Assembly (NCBI GenBank): GCA_010093685.1
Contig: MU006224.1
Location: 774,476 to 838,475 of the forward strand
Reading direction: 5' to 3'
DNA length: 64,000 bases
Source: Ophiobolus disseminans
Taxonomy: Eukaryota > Ascomycota > Dothideomycetes > Pleosporales > Phaeosphaeriaceae
Part shown: positions 9,230-22,509 of the stretch, in pieces
Numbering within the stretch: position 1 is the stretch's first letter
How the letters are laid out: every line of letters begins with the position of its first letter
Program-made: the position numbers and the translations under genes
The notes under the pieces: generated by a model
The model's input: only the letters and a program-made list of their open reading frames with translations
Databases searched by the model: none
Told to the model about the DNA's origin: nothing

Positions 9230-12200
9230 CTAGCTGAAGTACGCCTGTGCTGTGCGTTGCTGCTCGGGTGTCAGGGTGGCGGCGGCCTGGCCGAGGTTGG
9301 TGTTTGTGGCTTGGATGAGTGCCTTGACGGATGCTACGACGCGGGTGGCGGTTTGGCCTTGGAGGGTCTCGGCTTCGAGGGCCTGCACGACGAAGGTGAA
9401 GACCTTTGCTGGTTGCGAGAAGACGGCTTGATTTTGTCTGGTGTGGTGTGTTAGTTGCTATGCTGTTTATTCCTTTTAGTAGTTACTTACTGTTCGATCA
9501 GTTGTGCTAAGAATGCATAGGCGTATGGTGTTGCCTCCTCATCGTTGATGATGGGTAATGTGTCGATCCATGCGGCGGCAATCTCTTGCCAGTTCTGAAC
9601 CTTTGCGGCGTTGTAGTGTAGAATCTTGGCAATAGCTGCCGAAGCATTCTCCGTCGCGAAGATGTCGTCGTCAGCGCGGGCGGTTGGTCGTTGCGTAACC
9701 TGGAAGAGCATAGGTAACGAGGCAGCAGCAAAGTCTGACCATGCCTCCCCACCCTTGTGTGCTGCAACGCCTACACCGTACACTGCGGCTTGTCGATTGG
9801 CTGGCACGTCGTCTTGCATACCGTCGATAAGTGGCTGTATTATCCGCTCATTGTACTTCCATGATTCTGGCCCGGAGAATTCCAGCACATCGTCGAAGAT
9901 GCAAATGGCCCATTGCCGTTGTGTCGGATCCTTGTTGACTACGGCCATTGTGTAGAAGTCCATGAGCAGCTCCCAGTGGGGTAGGAAGGCGGTGCCCATG
10001 TTCTTGAAGATGGTATGGAAAGCTTTGTTCATGTCGGAGAGCAGATTCTGGTCATCCTCGATGGCAAACAGCATCTCTTCAGACGCCTCCTCGCCATCTT
10101 CATTCTCGGCCTGCTCTTCCAAACGCTCCTTGACTCGCTCTTGGTAATCTTGAAGAACACTTCGCGCGGATTCGATAAACGTGGCCATGTGTGTACTTGT
10201 CAGACAATTCGGGCCAATGCATTCCAAACATTCGTAAAAGCACTGGTACATCTCGGCGAGGGTATCAATCGCAGGTTCTGTGCTCAAAACTTCAAGAACG
10301 CGTTCGACGGTGCGCTCCCAAAGCTGACCAAGTTGTGTCGATTCCGGACCGTGGGCCTTCTTGTAAGCATTCAATAGGGCCGGAACACACTTGGCCGACG
10401 CAACGCGTACAGGATCGTGGAAGAAGAATGCAAGGCCAGGCAGTGCAATTTTGTCCATGATGTCGTTGACGTAAGGCTCAAAGGCATCTTCCAGCACTTG
10501 GGCGTAAATAACGATGAGCTCGATGGCCATGTGCTTGTCGTCGAGGATGCTGGTCTTGATACCAATGACCTTGCCCTTCAATGGAACAAGCTCCCAGCCC
10601 TCCTCGTCCTGGATCTGTGCAACCTGGTCCTCATCATCTAGTAGCTGGATATCGGCCTTGGCTCCCGCGAGCTCGGTCAGAGGTGGAATAACACCGGCGA
10701 GAAACGGAACAAATTCGCGACCTAGAACACGGCACATGCGTCCCCAGCAGTGAAGCAAGTAAGAAGCTTGAGGATCGTCGGCCTCAGTGACGCTGTTCTG
10801 AATTCGACCAAGAAGCTGTACAAGGTTCAAGGCGTCTTGACCCATGCGCTCCTTGCCAACGGCAAGAGCAATGAGTGTGGCGCATTCCATAGCCTTTGCG
10901 CGTAGTAGTCGGTACTCTTTAGATTGCTCTTCTTGCAAGACGTTGAAGAGGAGTGGCATGAGTGTGTCATAGTACTTGGAAAATGCGGCCTCTGCTGAAT
11001 CGGCCACTGTTGCGATTGTCGACAAGGCCTGTTCTTGTACGAAACGTTTCGGGCTCTGCAATAGCATGAGGAGGTGGTTCAAGAGTTGGTCCAGATATGG
11101 CTCCAAAATGTTCTTCTCGGCCTCCTCGCAGAAGTTGACAAGAGCAGCGGCAGCGTGCGCTTGCACACGGGGCTCTGCGGACTCTAGCACTGGGATAATG
11201 CTAGGCAAAACGACCTGGTGGTACTTTTCTTGCATAGTGCCAGCAAAGTCAGTGCTCATTTGACCAACCGCGTTGCATCCGGCCCATCGGACGCGAGGAT
11301 GTGGGTCTCGAAGGGCGGGTATAACGAGATCGAGAACCTTGTCGAGCTCGCCAATCATCAACTCGCGACAGCCTTCGGAAATGGCTGAGATGGCCATAAG
11401 TGCCGCATGTCTATCTCGCCACGCTGAAGAGGTCATCATGCGGGGGAGCCAGTTGAATGTGGGAGGTAGGATGGCCTGTCCACCGAGCTTGTTGGCCAGT
11501 CGATCCATGCACTGCTCGCCAGCAACGTGATTCGAATCACTTTCTTCGTCGAGGTCCTCTGACACGTTCCACTCTTCTGCATCGTCGTCATCAGCGCCGA
11601 CATCGGTCATAAGCGACAGACATTGGGTGACCATGTCGTTGGTGAAGTTTGGATCCTTCCGGCACATCTGGGGCGCATTATCCGCGAACGTGGCCATGAG
11701 CTCGAGTCCGTTTTGCCGGGCGGTCTCTCCGAGTTCTTTGTCCTGGATCACAGAAATACTGAACAAGACGAGGCTGTTGAAGAGGGGCTTGAACATCTTT
11801 GGTGCAACCTCTGCAAGATCGATGAGCGAGATCAGGGCTTTGGTGAGCAGCTCGGCATCGCCTGATTCCTTGATTGGGGGGAGGATGTTCAGGATCTCTG
11901 GGATGAGCGTAAAGTAGTTGGCCTGAGTCTTCTTCGTTATGGAGCGGAAGAAGGATGCGAAGGCTTCTACTGCGGCAATTCGAACCTAAGCAGCGTGTAA
12001 GTCTGGGTTCGGTGGGTCTGTCTGAGCTACGCACCGAAGTCTCGCTGTCGCCAAATCCGCCCTTGAAGGCCGTGACGACCACATCCTCGTGCTGCTTCTC
12101 GATGATCTGCGGTGTCGTCGAGAATATTCTGAAGGCGGTCTCGCGCTGTGCCGGATCCTGCGACTGGCTGGCCTGGAAGAGGCCCCCCAGTAGCTCTGGC

Positions 12201-12714
12201 CAGGCCACACCTGTGAATGTCAGTGCAAGTTCTAGCCCGCGTGTAAAATCGCCTCGTACCTTCGTCTGTGTGCTGGCGCGCCAGTTCGGCGACAGCATCT
12301 CCGATCTTGCCGCGGACCGAGTTGTCAGTCTCGCTGGCCAGACACGAGAGCAGCTTTGCGCGGATCGCCTCCCGCTCGGGGGGGTTGAGGGTCAGGAAAA
12401 GGTCGGAGGTCTGGCCGTTGGCGGCTTTCCGTGGTTTGGAGGATTGGCGCCTGAAGATGACGGCAGAAAATGTTCGCGTCTGCCAGAGCTGTAAGTGATG
12501 CACACGGGGACGTAATATTGTTTTGGCTCACAGAAGTGTCCTGTGCGAGCTCGATCTGCTCGGACAGGCCCATCAGAAGCACCTCAGGCCGCTGGGCGAC
12601 CCATTGCTCGTTCAACTGCTGCTCGGCATTTGTTCGCTGCACGTTGTCTGGCGACTGGAGGCCCTGTAAGAGGCTGGCGAGCGCCGTGTGGACGTCTGCG
12701 GGAAGAACAGACAT
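9230..12714 (-). CDS. KAP121: Karyopherin beta, Kap121/Pse1 (importin-5) type
   Basis: Five exons (12532-12714, 12260-12488, 12036-12210, 9491-11985, 9230-9437; one boundary may be off by a base) encode about 1096 residues, the size of yeast Pse1. It starts MSVLPADVHTALASLLQGLQ, followed by NAEQQLNEQW as in the importin-beta N-terminus and AVIFRR in the first HEAT repeats. The rest is HEAT-type helical pairs (for example HPRVRWAGCNAVGQMSTDF), with an acidic loop (DDDDAEEW) in the first half. It imports ribosomal proteins, histones and transcription factors through the nuclear pore with RanGTP. Pse1 is preferred over Kap123 on the overall resemblance to importin-5. Intact. Confidence 0.92.
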
Positions 12715-13424
12715 ATTCGCTAGATGTGTGGTGGTTGTGGGGAGCGGCCCCGGTGGGAGGAGAAGTTGTTCGCAGGCAAGGGACCACCCAGAGAGCGACG
12801 TCGACGATTGGCGGGGGATCTCGCGCGTGTGCGACCTGGGAATGACGCGCAGGTAGGGGCTTTGTGTGTTGCCGGGGCACTTGTGTTAGAGTGCGGCAAA
12901 CTGCAGGGTTCTTGTCGGCTGCTGAAGGATGTTGCGTGTGAAGGTAAATTTGGACTGAGCAGTGTTTTGGCGGGGCAAAAATGTTCCCGAACGAAGTGGT
13001 GTGCAGGCCAGGGCAAGGCAGGGGACCATCGTCTTGACAACATTCACCCTGCGCCACCATTGGACCGCCGAGCCGCTCAGCGCCATCCAATACTCACTCG
13101 TGCGCCAGCATCTTAGAGCATCTTAGAACTTTGTGATCGTGCGTTAGTATACACGTGAATGTGATACATCTTCATATACATCTAGCCATAGGCTGCGCAG
13201 AGTGAGAGCGCCTGGCCGTTTAAGCATTTGTATTTGCTCAATGAAAGTCGAAACACACTTCGGTCAAATTGTGTTTCAATCTTCTTCCCTGAGAACATCG
13301 TAAAGTATGAGCTATCACGCTGGAATTGATTATGAGACATCTATGGATATAATACTAACACCCCACTAACAATGCCACAATCTCGACCAAGTTCAGCTAC
13401 CAAAACCGTAAAGCAAACCACCGC
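12715..13424. promoter_or_regulatory. 5' region of the importin gene
   Basis: About 700 bp between the importin start codon and the 3' end of the next minus-strand gene. GC-rich near 12.75 kb. Overlapping frames here show no recognisable protein. It presumably holds the importin promoter and the CBS-PB1 gene 3' UTR. Confidence 0.4.
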
Positions 13425-15589
13425 TCATCTGCTTGAAGCACGGCCGAGAACGAAAACACCGACAATGACGATTGCCAGGACACCGATAGCTCCGGGCAGG
13501 AGAAGGTCGTTGGGCACACCTGGGATGATCTCTGGTTGCTGCGAAAGAGGAACCGGCTGAGCGTTCCTCTTTGACTTTGGGCGGACCTGCTCTTCCTCCT
13601 CATCGCTTCCAAAATATTTCTTGCGCTCGCGGAGGACAGACTCGGCTGGTGTGACAGGCTTGGCGAGACTGGGCTGGGGATTGACCTCAGCAACCATTGG
13701 CGGCTTTTCCGGATCGTGAACAAAGAGATCGACCTTCTCGCGGCGGGCAAGACGTGAAAGGCTGATAGCCTCAACCAGGTCGTCATTTGTTGTAATCGAA
13801 ACGGTATCGCCTTCGTTGTCAAGGTACCCCAGGGCAAATCCGGCCTTCGAGATCTGGCCTCCCTCAAAAGACGGAGCGCCTCCTATGGACTCCACCTCAG
13901 ATCCAAGTTTGCTTGCAACGCTGGAGATGAGCTCCTCAATGCCGTGCGAAGCAACCACTTGCAAACGATGAATGCGTCCACTGGGCGCCTTGAACTTGAA
14001 TGGGAAAGGTACGTCTTCTAGAGGAACGTGCTGTGCTAACGCGGACGCGTCTGGCGAGTCTCCGTGGTGCGATGCAGATTCGTTCGGAAGCACACTGTCT
14101 CCACGATCCATCAGGCCTGGACGGTTGTCGTGAGACATCATTGATCGGTGGTCGGGTGTGCCCGGTATGCGACTGCCGCCCTCGCCAGACATCATCGACT
14201 CGGTCTCGGCGTCGAGAGACAGCCAGAACTTGTTCCATGCTGGGCCTTCACTGTCTGTTGTGCTGATGTTGTTGATCTGTTCGTGTTAGCGCTATGGGGT
14301 GTGAAGTGTTCAGATGAACATACTTGGTCGAGGGTGGCATAAGTCAGCTTGAGGACATCGACCATGCCTACGATCTCGCCTGCACTGTCCATTACCGGCA
14401 AGTTCAGGTAGTGGCCATCTAACTCATGTCAGCCATTGCCACTTGTGTGGATGAAACGGGTTGAAACATACCGTGCATCTTGCGGAGAGCAGACTGGATG
14501 CTCATATCAATGGGCGCAAAGTCGGGATGAGGGGTCATAACGCGGATAACACTGCAGGTGGCTGGGTCAAGGCCGGCAGCAATAACACGGAGAACGACAT
14601 CTTTGCTGGTAAAGATTCCAGTGATGGACCCGTTGTCCTGAACGAGGACAGCTGTGGTGTGATTTTCCTTCATGAGCGCAGCCGCTTCCTTAACCGACGT
14701 GCGAACGGAGACAGTCACGGGTGGCAGTCCAGTCAAGACAGACTCGAGTGTCGGGCCTGACATCTTCTGTCTGATAGTTTCGACATACTGAATGATCTGC
14801 TGAGGTTGGCTTGACCCGAGCTCTGCCTGGACACCCTCAAGTGCATCGTACAGCTTGCGAGACGAACTGTATGCGCGCTCCAATTTCTCCATGGCGTCGT
14901 AGAAGCATTTTGTGATGTCCAGAATACCAGATATATCGTGATTCTCGTCCATAACTGGCAAGTGACGAAAGCCCTTCCGGACCATGAGATCCAAAGCATC
15001 CGTAGCGCTGGTATCGGTCTTTGCGCAGAGAGGGTTCTTGGTCATAATCTCCTCAATGGTAACGTCTCGCGCCTTGATGCCGGCTCCAACGACCCTGAAT
15101 GCCAGGTCCTTTGCAGTGAAGATACCAGCAATGCGATCATCGTCATCTGTGACCAAGACACAGTCCTCTCGCTTTGCTGCCATCAACTGTGCTGCTTCGG
15201 CGACGGTCGTGTTTGGCTTGATCTGGAGGGCCGGGCTGGGCTTGAGGGCGAGGACGGTACCAGGAGGTGCCTTCTTCGATTGTCGCACCCGTCCGCTTTG
15301 CTTGGTCTTCTTGTTCAAGTCGGTTTCGATCTTCTTCCGAATGGCCTGTTGTCTGATAAGCCAACGTGAACAGTAAAGTGTACATTCTACACACCTCGTC
15401 CCTCTTCGACATCTTCGCCCGACTGGCGCTAAGCGTCGACCCGCCGGCTTCGCTCTGCGCAGCGTGGGAGGCATGAGTCTCGAGCGCTGGCCGTGGGATA
15501 GCAGAAGGGCTGTTGGAGAACTGCGCTCCAGCCGCAGCTTGATTGCGGTTGGGCTTTGGCGTCCCGCGCATGGTACCGGTATGCGACAT
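13425..15589 (-). CDS. CBS-pair and PB1 domain protein with C-terminal anchor
   Basis: Four exons (15395-15589, 14472-15345, 14324-14418, 13425-14276) encode 671 residues. After a low-complexity Ser/Ala N-terminus come four CBS motifs in two pairs (LMAAKREDCVLVTDDDDRIA, KGFRHLPVMDENHDISGI, MKENHTTAVLVQDNGSI and a final NLPVMDSAGEIVGMVDVLKL). A PB1-like domain follows (FPFKFKAPSGRIHRLQV to VDLFVHD). The protein ends with a hydrophobic helix (LLLPGAIGVLAIVIVGVFVL) before ASSR, suggesting tail anchoring. CBS pairs bind adenine nucleotides; PB1 mediates pairing with other PB1 proteins. The combination is conserved in fungi but its role is poorly known. The start ATG at 15589 gives MSHTGTMRG. Confidence 0.9.
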
Positions 15590-16304
15590 GCTGGCGGGTG
15601 TGCTGTTCTGCTGGCAGTTGAGAGTCTCTGGTTGGCGGGCGGGGGGCCAGTAGGGATGGTCTGAGCAGCGTTCGCGGGTGTTGAAAGATGCGTTGCCAGG
15701 GTCCAAAAACAATGCTGCTCGCTATGGGAAGCGCCGAGGCCACTGATCACAAGACAGGCCGCCGTGCACTTGGGCTTGAGTAAGATCAGAACAGTGTAGG
15801 ATCCTTTCACGGACTTTGCAAGTAAAATTCTACTCGGCTATGCATGCCAACGCACTCCAAAGCCTCAAGTACTTGCACGATGTCAACAGCGGGCAAGCTC
15901 AAGCGGTGACTGACTAGCGTTGGCATGTGCTGAGTCTCGACAACGACTTGAATGTGAGCATATAGCGTGTACAGTTCAAGAAATATGTCCAATGTCTGCC
16001 ATCTGTATTGTATCGAGAAGCTGGAAGAACTTCCTATGTTTGTAAAGTTTATACTTTCCCCTCTAACATGGACACCAGTCAGGGAGGCACTGTGAAAGTG
16101 GGGCGATTGATAAGATTAGATTCGCACCCCTGTCGCCCGCACAAGCGAAGCGAATTTTGGTCTCCGCGCAATACCTAGGTCCAACACCACGATAACTCTC
16201 CACGACAACCACTTGCTAATTTCCGGATTTCACATCTTCGGTACGCGCCTCGAACTCCTCACTGCACGAACTCAACGCTTACGGAAAATCAGAATTAGCC
16301 CATC
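15590..16304. promoter_or_regulatory. Divergent promoter between the CBS-PB1 and eS26 genes
   Basis: About 715 bp. Contains a TACCTAGGT motif near 16172. A short minus-strand frame at 15807-15992 has no recognisable domain and no partner exon and is not called. Confidence 0.4.
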
Positions 16305-16861
16305 ATGGTCAAGAAGCGCGCGTCCAAGTATGCAACACCGGAACAACGAACCTGCGGTAGAGGCAGTACTAACACCACCACAGCGGCCGTAACAAGAAGG
16401 GTCGCGGCCACGTCAAGCCCATCCGCTGCTCCAACTGCTCGCGATGCACACCCAAGGACAAGGCAATCAAGAGATTCACCATCCGCAACATGGTCGAGTC
16501 TGCCGCCATTCGTACGTCTCCCACAGCCACCCGACCTCGAACGCGAGAATGACACCGACGATGAAAGGACTGGACTGACCCGCACAGGTGATATCTCCGA
16601 TGCCTCCGTCTTCCCCGAGTACACCGTCCCCAAGATGTACCTGAAGCTCCAGTACTGCGTCTCGTGCGCCATCCACGGAAAGATCGTGCGGTATGTTTAG
16701 AACCACCAGAAGACAAATTGACATCTGGATCCTAATATTCCTCAAGTGTCCGCTCCCGAGAGGGTCGCCGCAACCGTGCCCCGCCCCCACGTGTCAGGTA
16801 CAACAAGGACGGAAAGAAAATCAACCCAAACCAGGCCGCTGCCAAGACCACCACCGCATAA
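16305..16861 (+). CDS. RPS26: 40S ribosomal protein eS26
   Basis: Four exons (16305-16327, 16384-16511, 16588-16690, 16747-16861) encode 122 residues, typical for eS26. The protein starts MVKKRASKNGRNKKGRG, has the zinc-binding pattern with IRCSNCSRC and YCVSCAIH, the family signature SVFPEYTVPKMYLK, and the tail RSREGRRNRAPPPRVRYN. It sits at the mRNA exit channel of the small subunit and contacts the 3' end of 18S rRNA. An intron after only 23 coding bases is common in fungal ribosomal protein genes. Intact. Confidence 0.95.
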
Positions 16862-17172
16862 GGAGGAATACTGGCACATGGAGGGAGGGATCACGGCGCA
16901 TGGTGTGGGTTTTACGATTCTCAAGAATCTCATACTGGGAATGCATGAAGTTATGGAAGCTGAAGGCAGGCCAGAGTGACGATTCATGGTTGCAGGCTTG
17001 CTCAGATGGGCCGCAATGAGCACCAAGAGCTAGCTACAAGCTTGTAACGAATATCAAGTTGATCTGCACCAGCCCACGTTCCACATAGTGATATAGTGTT
17101 GTCCGCTACAGGCCCATCGGGCGATCCGTTTCATGTTTCGTCTCCGTCATTAATATCATTCGAGCCACCTCT
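16862..17172. other. Convergent intergenic region
   Basis: 3' flanks of RPS26 and the VanZ-like gene. Nothing else seen. Confidence 0.4.
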
Positions 17173-17987
17173 TCAATCGTTGCGCTTCTTTCCGTCTCCC
17201 AAATCCCCATCGTCGACTTGTGTTTTGCCATTTGCGGGTTCAGGCTCGGTCGTATCCCAGTCCTCCGCATTCTCGTCCCATCGCTCGAGCTCTTCGTCTA
17301 CAGTAGGCCTGACAACACCAGACTCCTGACCCTCGACGTTTTCTCCCAACTCAACGTCCAATTCATCGTCTCCAGGTACCGCTCCATAGCCACGGGCAGC
17401 ACGCTTCCGTTCCATCATGCGCTTGTGATACCAATTGCACAGCGCAAGCGCACTTACAGAGCCCAACACATTCGCAACGATGTCGTAGTAATCAAAATCT
17501 CGATGAATCTGCTAACATCAGCCATACATCCAAGATATCTCATCCCAACCATAACTCACTGGTAGTAGTCCCTGCACAACCTCACTCACACACCCCAAGC
17601 CCAGGGTGCAGACCGTAAACGTGAGCTGCAGCACCTTGCGCCGCGACGCCTCGAGGATCCAATAAAATGTAAGTGTAATGAGGAAGAAGGCGACGAAGTG
17701 GAGCACTTTGTCGGATTGCTTGTAGGTCGGGATTGTGTAGTCTGGCGGGGAGAAGCCAGCGGCGGCGGAGATGAAGAGGAGGAGAGCGAAGCCGGCTGCG
17801 CGTACATATTAGCCATCGTCAATATTCACGAACATCTCCAGCTTCCTCCGCCAGCAATTGCACATGCCGAAGCTCAGGCACCTCCAGCCCAAAATGCCTT
17901 GGCCCGATGACGCAGCAACACCCCAAAGCCACACAGCGACAGAAGAAAACGAGCCAACATACCAGCGAAAGGCTTGCGTATCCGCAT
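17173..17987 (-). CDS. VanZ-like family membrane protein
   Basis: Three exons (17963-17987, 17560-17795, 17173-17508) encode 198 residues. It begins MRIRKPFAAGFALLLFISAA, a signal-anchor-like helix, followed by DYTIPTYKQSDKVLHFVAFF, the helix LITLTFYWIL, and SEVVQGLLP spliced to IHRDFDYYDIVANVLGS. The K-x-x-H-F, S-E-x-x-Q and D-x-x-x-N-x-x-G elements are the VanZ-like signature. The C-terminal 70 residues are acidic and probably cytosolic. Bacterial VanZ relates to teicoplanin resistance; the function of fungal members is unknown, so the name gives fold, not role. Confidence 0.82.
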
Positions 17988-19075
17988 ATTGAAGTCTGTC
18001 GTAGTGCTATAATTGATCGAATGGCATTATCGTATCCTCCGGTGCGTGCGTGTCGAAGTTGCGACGTTCCTTCAAAGCCCGGCGCTGGCCACACAGCAGC
18101 TGCCTTGTTCGGCGCCAAGGCAGTCGTGGCGCACATGTCACGTGGGAAGGCAGGACCCTGAGGATCGTCGCCTACCCCAGCGCTTTTTTTGCCGTCTGTG
18201 TCCGTGTGGGTATGCAGGTACGCTTCTTTTTGGGCAATGGTGGATTATGGGGTTTGCATGGGTGGAAGTTTGGGGATTGTTGGGGGTGGTGTGTGGGTAT
18301 GCATTGTGCCCTTTTGTAGGACGAGGATTTGTGTGTGCGATGGTGGGATGGGTGGCGTGTATAGATCGAGGGTATTATGAGTGCGATTAAATTGAAGGGA
18401 ATGGCGACGATATCTAGTATGTACTGTATGCTCCGATGTTTGCACTGTCTACAGAGAGATGAAAAGCCAAGCTTGGACTGGACACGACACGCAAACTTTG
18501 TTACTTGTAGACTGTCAAGCAGGACTGCACAGCATCAGAACGTCGAAGCAAGTCGCGCGTGTTGAAGGCTGATTGTAAGACAAGGCGAGCTTGACAGATT
18601 GCAGAGTAAAGGGACTGAATGCGGTTGGCAGCCATCCCCTTCACATAACTCCATGATCTCCAATACTCTATAGATTCCATGCAAACTGGCTGATAGTCTA
18701 TAGCCGGCTTCAAGCGCCTCATTAACGTATACACCCAAGTAAAGGTGCTTTGATATTGGAATGGTGGTTCCCTGGGGTTGCTGGCTGGCTTTGACGCTAG
18801 TGAAGCGGGTTAGGCCGTTTTGAACACCCGTGGACCGTTTATGGGCGACCTCACCCTCTACTCATCGCAAGCAGGAGGTACATTCGGCCATCAAGGCGCG
18901 CGCTCAACCACCACTTTCCATCACGAAGTCATCAGATCTACGCTCGCACGCCGCTGGGCTACGCCTATGCCCGCTTTCAGCGCGTTGCGATACCTGCTCG
19001 AGGTTGGAAGCTGCTGAAGGGGCTCCTTCCATGCTGTGAGGGCGCCAAGCCCAACTTCCCCACAGCCGCGACGAC
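17988..19075. promoter_or_regulatory. Divergent promoter between the VanZ-like gene and SPT7
   Basis: About 1.1 kb, G/T-rich around 18.2-18.35 kb. Short frames present have no recognisable domains. Confidence 0.4.
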
Positions 19076-22000
19076 ATGTCGTTCGTTGCGTCAACACATC
19101 GCCCATCCTCACGCGAACGCCCAAGCCATGCACGCTTCCTACATCAGCCGCCCAACGCGACCCGTCTGCGCACACCGAATGCGACGCTAAACGATGAAGC
19201 AATGTCAAACGGCTCCAACGCGAACAACCTGGAGGGGGCCGCTGCGGAGGAGGATCCAAGGGCGGCGCGCTGGCACGACCACTATATGCGCACCGAAGCG
19301 CGCCTGAATGCGATACTCGGCGGAGGCCTGCCTGGCGATGATACATTCGATGCGCTGGACAATGTGCCGCAGCCGTCGTCCGATGATGCCCCGGCGGCGC
19401 ATGACGCGCGCCCGGCCGTTACGCCGAAAAAGGCCACCCGCACCATTGACGAGGACGACTATGGCGACGACGATGACGATGAAGACGAGGATGATACGCG
19501 CACCTCACCGCTGCTCTCGAAAAGCGCCCCTAATGGCATCGCTGCCACCTCCCTCGGCACGCCAAGCATTCGTATACCATCGATATCCCACAGACTGGGG
19601 ATTGAACGGACAGGGACGCCGTCTTCAGAACAGAACAAGTCCTCCGACGAGGTGCGCAAGAAGCTGCAGCAGGATAAGAAGGCCGCGGAGGATGCTGCCA
19701 AGCGGAGTTTCAACACGCTGTTCTATACCCTGGAGAGCGACCGAGATGCCATGCTGGAGCAGCAGAAGCTCGACGAACTCGACAGACAAGTAGAGATAGA
19801 GACATCTGGCGCGATTGCAAACGCTCCTACCAACGGCGCCGCCCCAGCTCCCCAACAGGGTACCCTCAGTACCACAAACCTCGGCGCATCCAGCCTCACG
19901 CTCAAACACCTCATATCCCGCATCGATGCGCAGCGCGATAGGGTCCATGCTACCGATGCGCAACTGCGAAGTCTGATCAGTGAAGTCCGCAAGAACAGGA
20001 GCAAGTGGGCCAACGAGGACCGTGTTGGACAAGAGGAGCTGTACGAAAGCGTTGAGAAGGTTCTCATGGAACTCAAGGCCGGCGAGCATGCACACCCGTT
20101 TCTGCAGCGCGTCAACAAGCGCGAGGCGCCAGACTACTATGCCGTCATCAAGCAGCCCATGGACATTGGCACGATGATGAAGAAGCTCAAACAGCTGCAG
20201 TACAAGTCCAAGAAGGAGTTCGTGGACGATCTGATGCTGATCTGGTCCAACTGCCTCAAGTACAATGCCGATCCCAGTCACTTTCTCCGAAAGAAGGCCC
20301 TTCACATGAAGAAGGAAACTGAAAAACTCGTCCCGCTCATTCCTGATATTACTATCCGCGATCGCGCCGAGGTCGAGGCCGAAGAGCGAAGACAGCGCAA
20401 TGGCGATGTGGACGCCGACGGTGCGGACGACAGCGAAGATGAAGAGCCCATAATGGCTTCTCGTGGTCGAAAAGCTCCCAGCAAAGGAGGCAAAGGCTCT
20501 AACAATGCCCGAAAGGCACCACCAGCTGGTCTGGAAGGTACCCCTGGACCCGACACAAAGCCACCTCTGCCATCCATAAACAGCGCAGTATCAAACCTCA
20601 AGAATGAGTTTCTGCGCGCGGATTCGGAGATGGAAGGTAGTGTCAATGGCTTCACGACACCTCCACCAGGCACTCTCACCCCCCTTGGGCCAAATGGCAA
20701 CTCGAGGATCGGCGCACATGGCAGTCAAGCTGACTATTCGGAGATGGATGGAACAGGCGCCTCAGTCAACGGATTCGCCCTGGAAGAGGACGCTGATCTT
20801 GATGATCTTGAGTACAAAACATGGAAACAAGTGACCAAAAAAGACCGAGCGACCATTGCAGCTGAGAGACATCGGCTCTTCCGCGATGACAAACTGCAGC
20901 CAGAGGAGCCTGCCATCCTGCGCACCAAAGCCGGTATGCGGAGATGGCTCCGGCACCGCAAGCAAGCCTTGGAGGAAGAGTCATCCGATGGGCCTGGTAC
21001 TGTACCAGATGGGAAAGACGGCGTGCAACCAACAGCCAAAGAATCACTTGCTGAAGGCATTGAAGGAGATGACGAGCGCCAAATTCCAGACTATTATGAC
21101 GCAGTTTGTGCTATTCCCGATCTCAATGAGCGCCTTCAATGGGTAGAGGACGCCGGCGGCCACGTTGTCCAACAATTCGAGGAATACATGCGCATTTTCC
21201 CTCAAGGTCAATATACCACACCAGACAGTGGCTTAGCTAAGAAGATGGAGGCGAACATGCAATCCATGCAGGACACCAGGAAGATATGCGCCAAGATTGG
21301 TATCGTGAAGCAGATGCAACTTCAGTCTCAATTGTATCAGAACCAGTTCCAACGATACGAACCACAGCCCTTCATGGAGCAGGACATCGAGCCCATTGTT
21401 GTGTCCGAGGAGGGTGCACTGATGGACCCATTTGTCAATCGCGCTGCCCTACAGCGTAGCGTTGGCAAGATTTTCTATCATGCTGGCTTCGAAGAGTTTC
21501 AGCCTTCTGCCCTAGACGCAGTGACTGACGTCGCCGCAAAGTTCTTCCAAAATTTGGTGGCAAGTCTTGGTGTCTACCGAGAGACGCCCAAAATGAAGTC
21601 CGACGTCCCTGTCACCCTGCCAAATGGGAAAATATCAGATTGGGCTCCACGTTTCACCCAGGAAGAGGCGGTATTGCATGCTCTACATGCCAACGGTGTT
21701 GACTTAGAGACCCTGGAAACATACGTTAAGGATGATGTTGAACGGCTGGGCACTAAGCTATCCGGAATGCACGATCGAATGCGATCATACTACGCAGAAT
21801 TGCTTCGACCTGCTATGGACAATGTCGGGGCCGATGGCGCCGGTGCTTTCAATGATGGTAGTGAGCAGTTTGTGGGTGGTGACTTCGCTGAAGACATTGG
21901 CGAAGACTTCTTTGGCTTCAAAGAGCTTGGTTTGGACAGAGAATTCGGTCTCACGTTTAGTGTTCCCCTGCACTTGTTGCAGAACAGGGTACACAGTGCT

Positions 22001-22509
22001 TATGCCAGGCAAGAGAACAGGTGTGTAGCCCTTTCAGCAACTGATTTTCTCATGCTAATTGCCACAGTAACACCACAACCGCTGGCGTCGTTATGCCTGA
22101 GCCACCGAAGTTCGAAGCTGTCACCATACAGAGCGTCGAAAGTCAGATCGGCCTCGTGCAGAGCTGGCTGTTCAACAAACTGCATGATAACAACAGTCAA
22201 CCTCTCATTGAAGACGATGATCTGCCGCCCAAACAGCGCTTCCCCAAACCACGACTGCCTCCCACAGGCAAGATTTCCAGTCCCCGTAAGCGTCCGATAA
22301 GAGAGCAGCAGCAAATGGCCCGTAAAAAGCGCAAGCTAGATGAAGAGAAAGATGACACTGGCAACGACAGCAATCTCATCCGAGGGATAGGCAAGCCGGT
22401 TGGCAAATTGAAACTCGAGCCAACACAGAAAGACAGTTCAGGTGTACTAGAGCCGGAGAAGGACGATGGCAGTGCCCATGGCATGCCATCCCCGCCAGAG
22501 TCATTTTAG
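19076..22509 (+). CDS. SPT7: SAGA complex subunit Spt7 (bromodomain, histone fold)
   Basis: Two exons (19076-22020, 22068-22509) encode up to 1128 residues. The ATG at 19202 (MSNGSNANNLEG) would give 1086 and may be the real start. An acidic stretch near residue 125 is followed by a bromodomain at about 325-425 (AHPFLQRVNKREAPDYYAVI, QPMDIGTMMKKL, ADPSHFLRKKA). A long linker leads to a bromodomain-associated histone fold (LQRSVGKIFYHAGFEEFQPS), and a basic tail (RKKRKLDEEKDD) near the end suggests a nuclear signal. In yeast, Spt7 scaffolds SAGA and pairs with Ada1. The last intron uses GTGTGT. Intact. Confidence 0.93.

Noticed and set aside
15807..15992. Short minus-strand frame upstream of the CBS-PB1 gene
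   Set aside because: No partner exon, domain or conserved-looking segment; lies in a divergent promoter.
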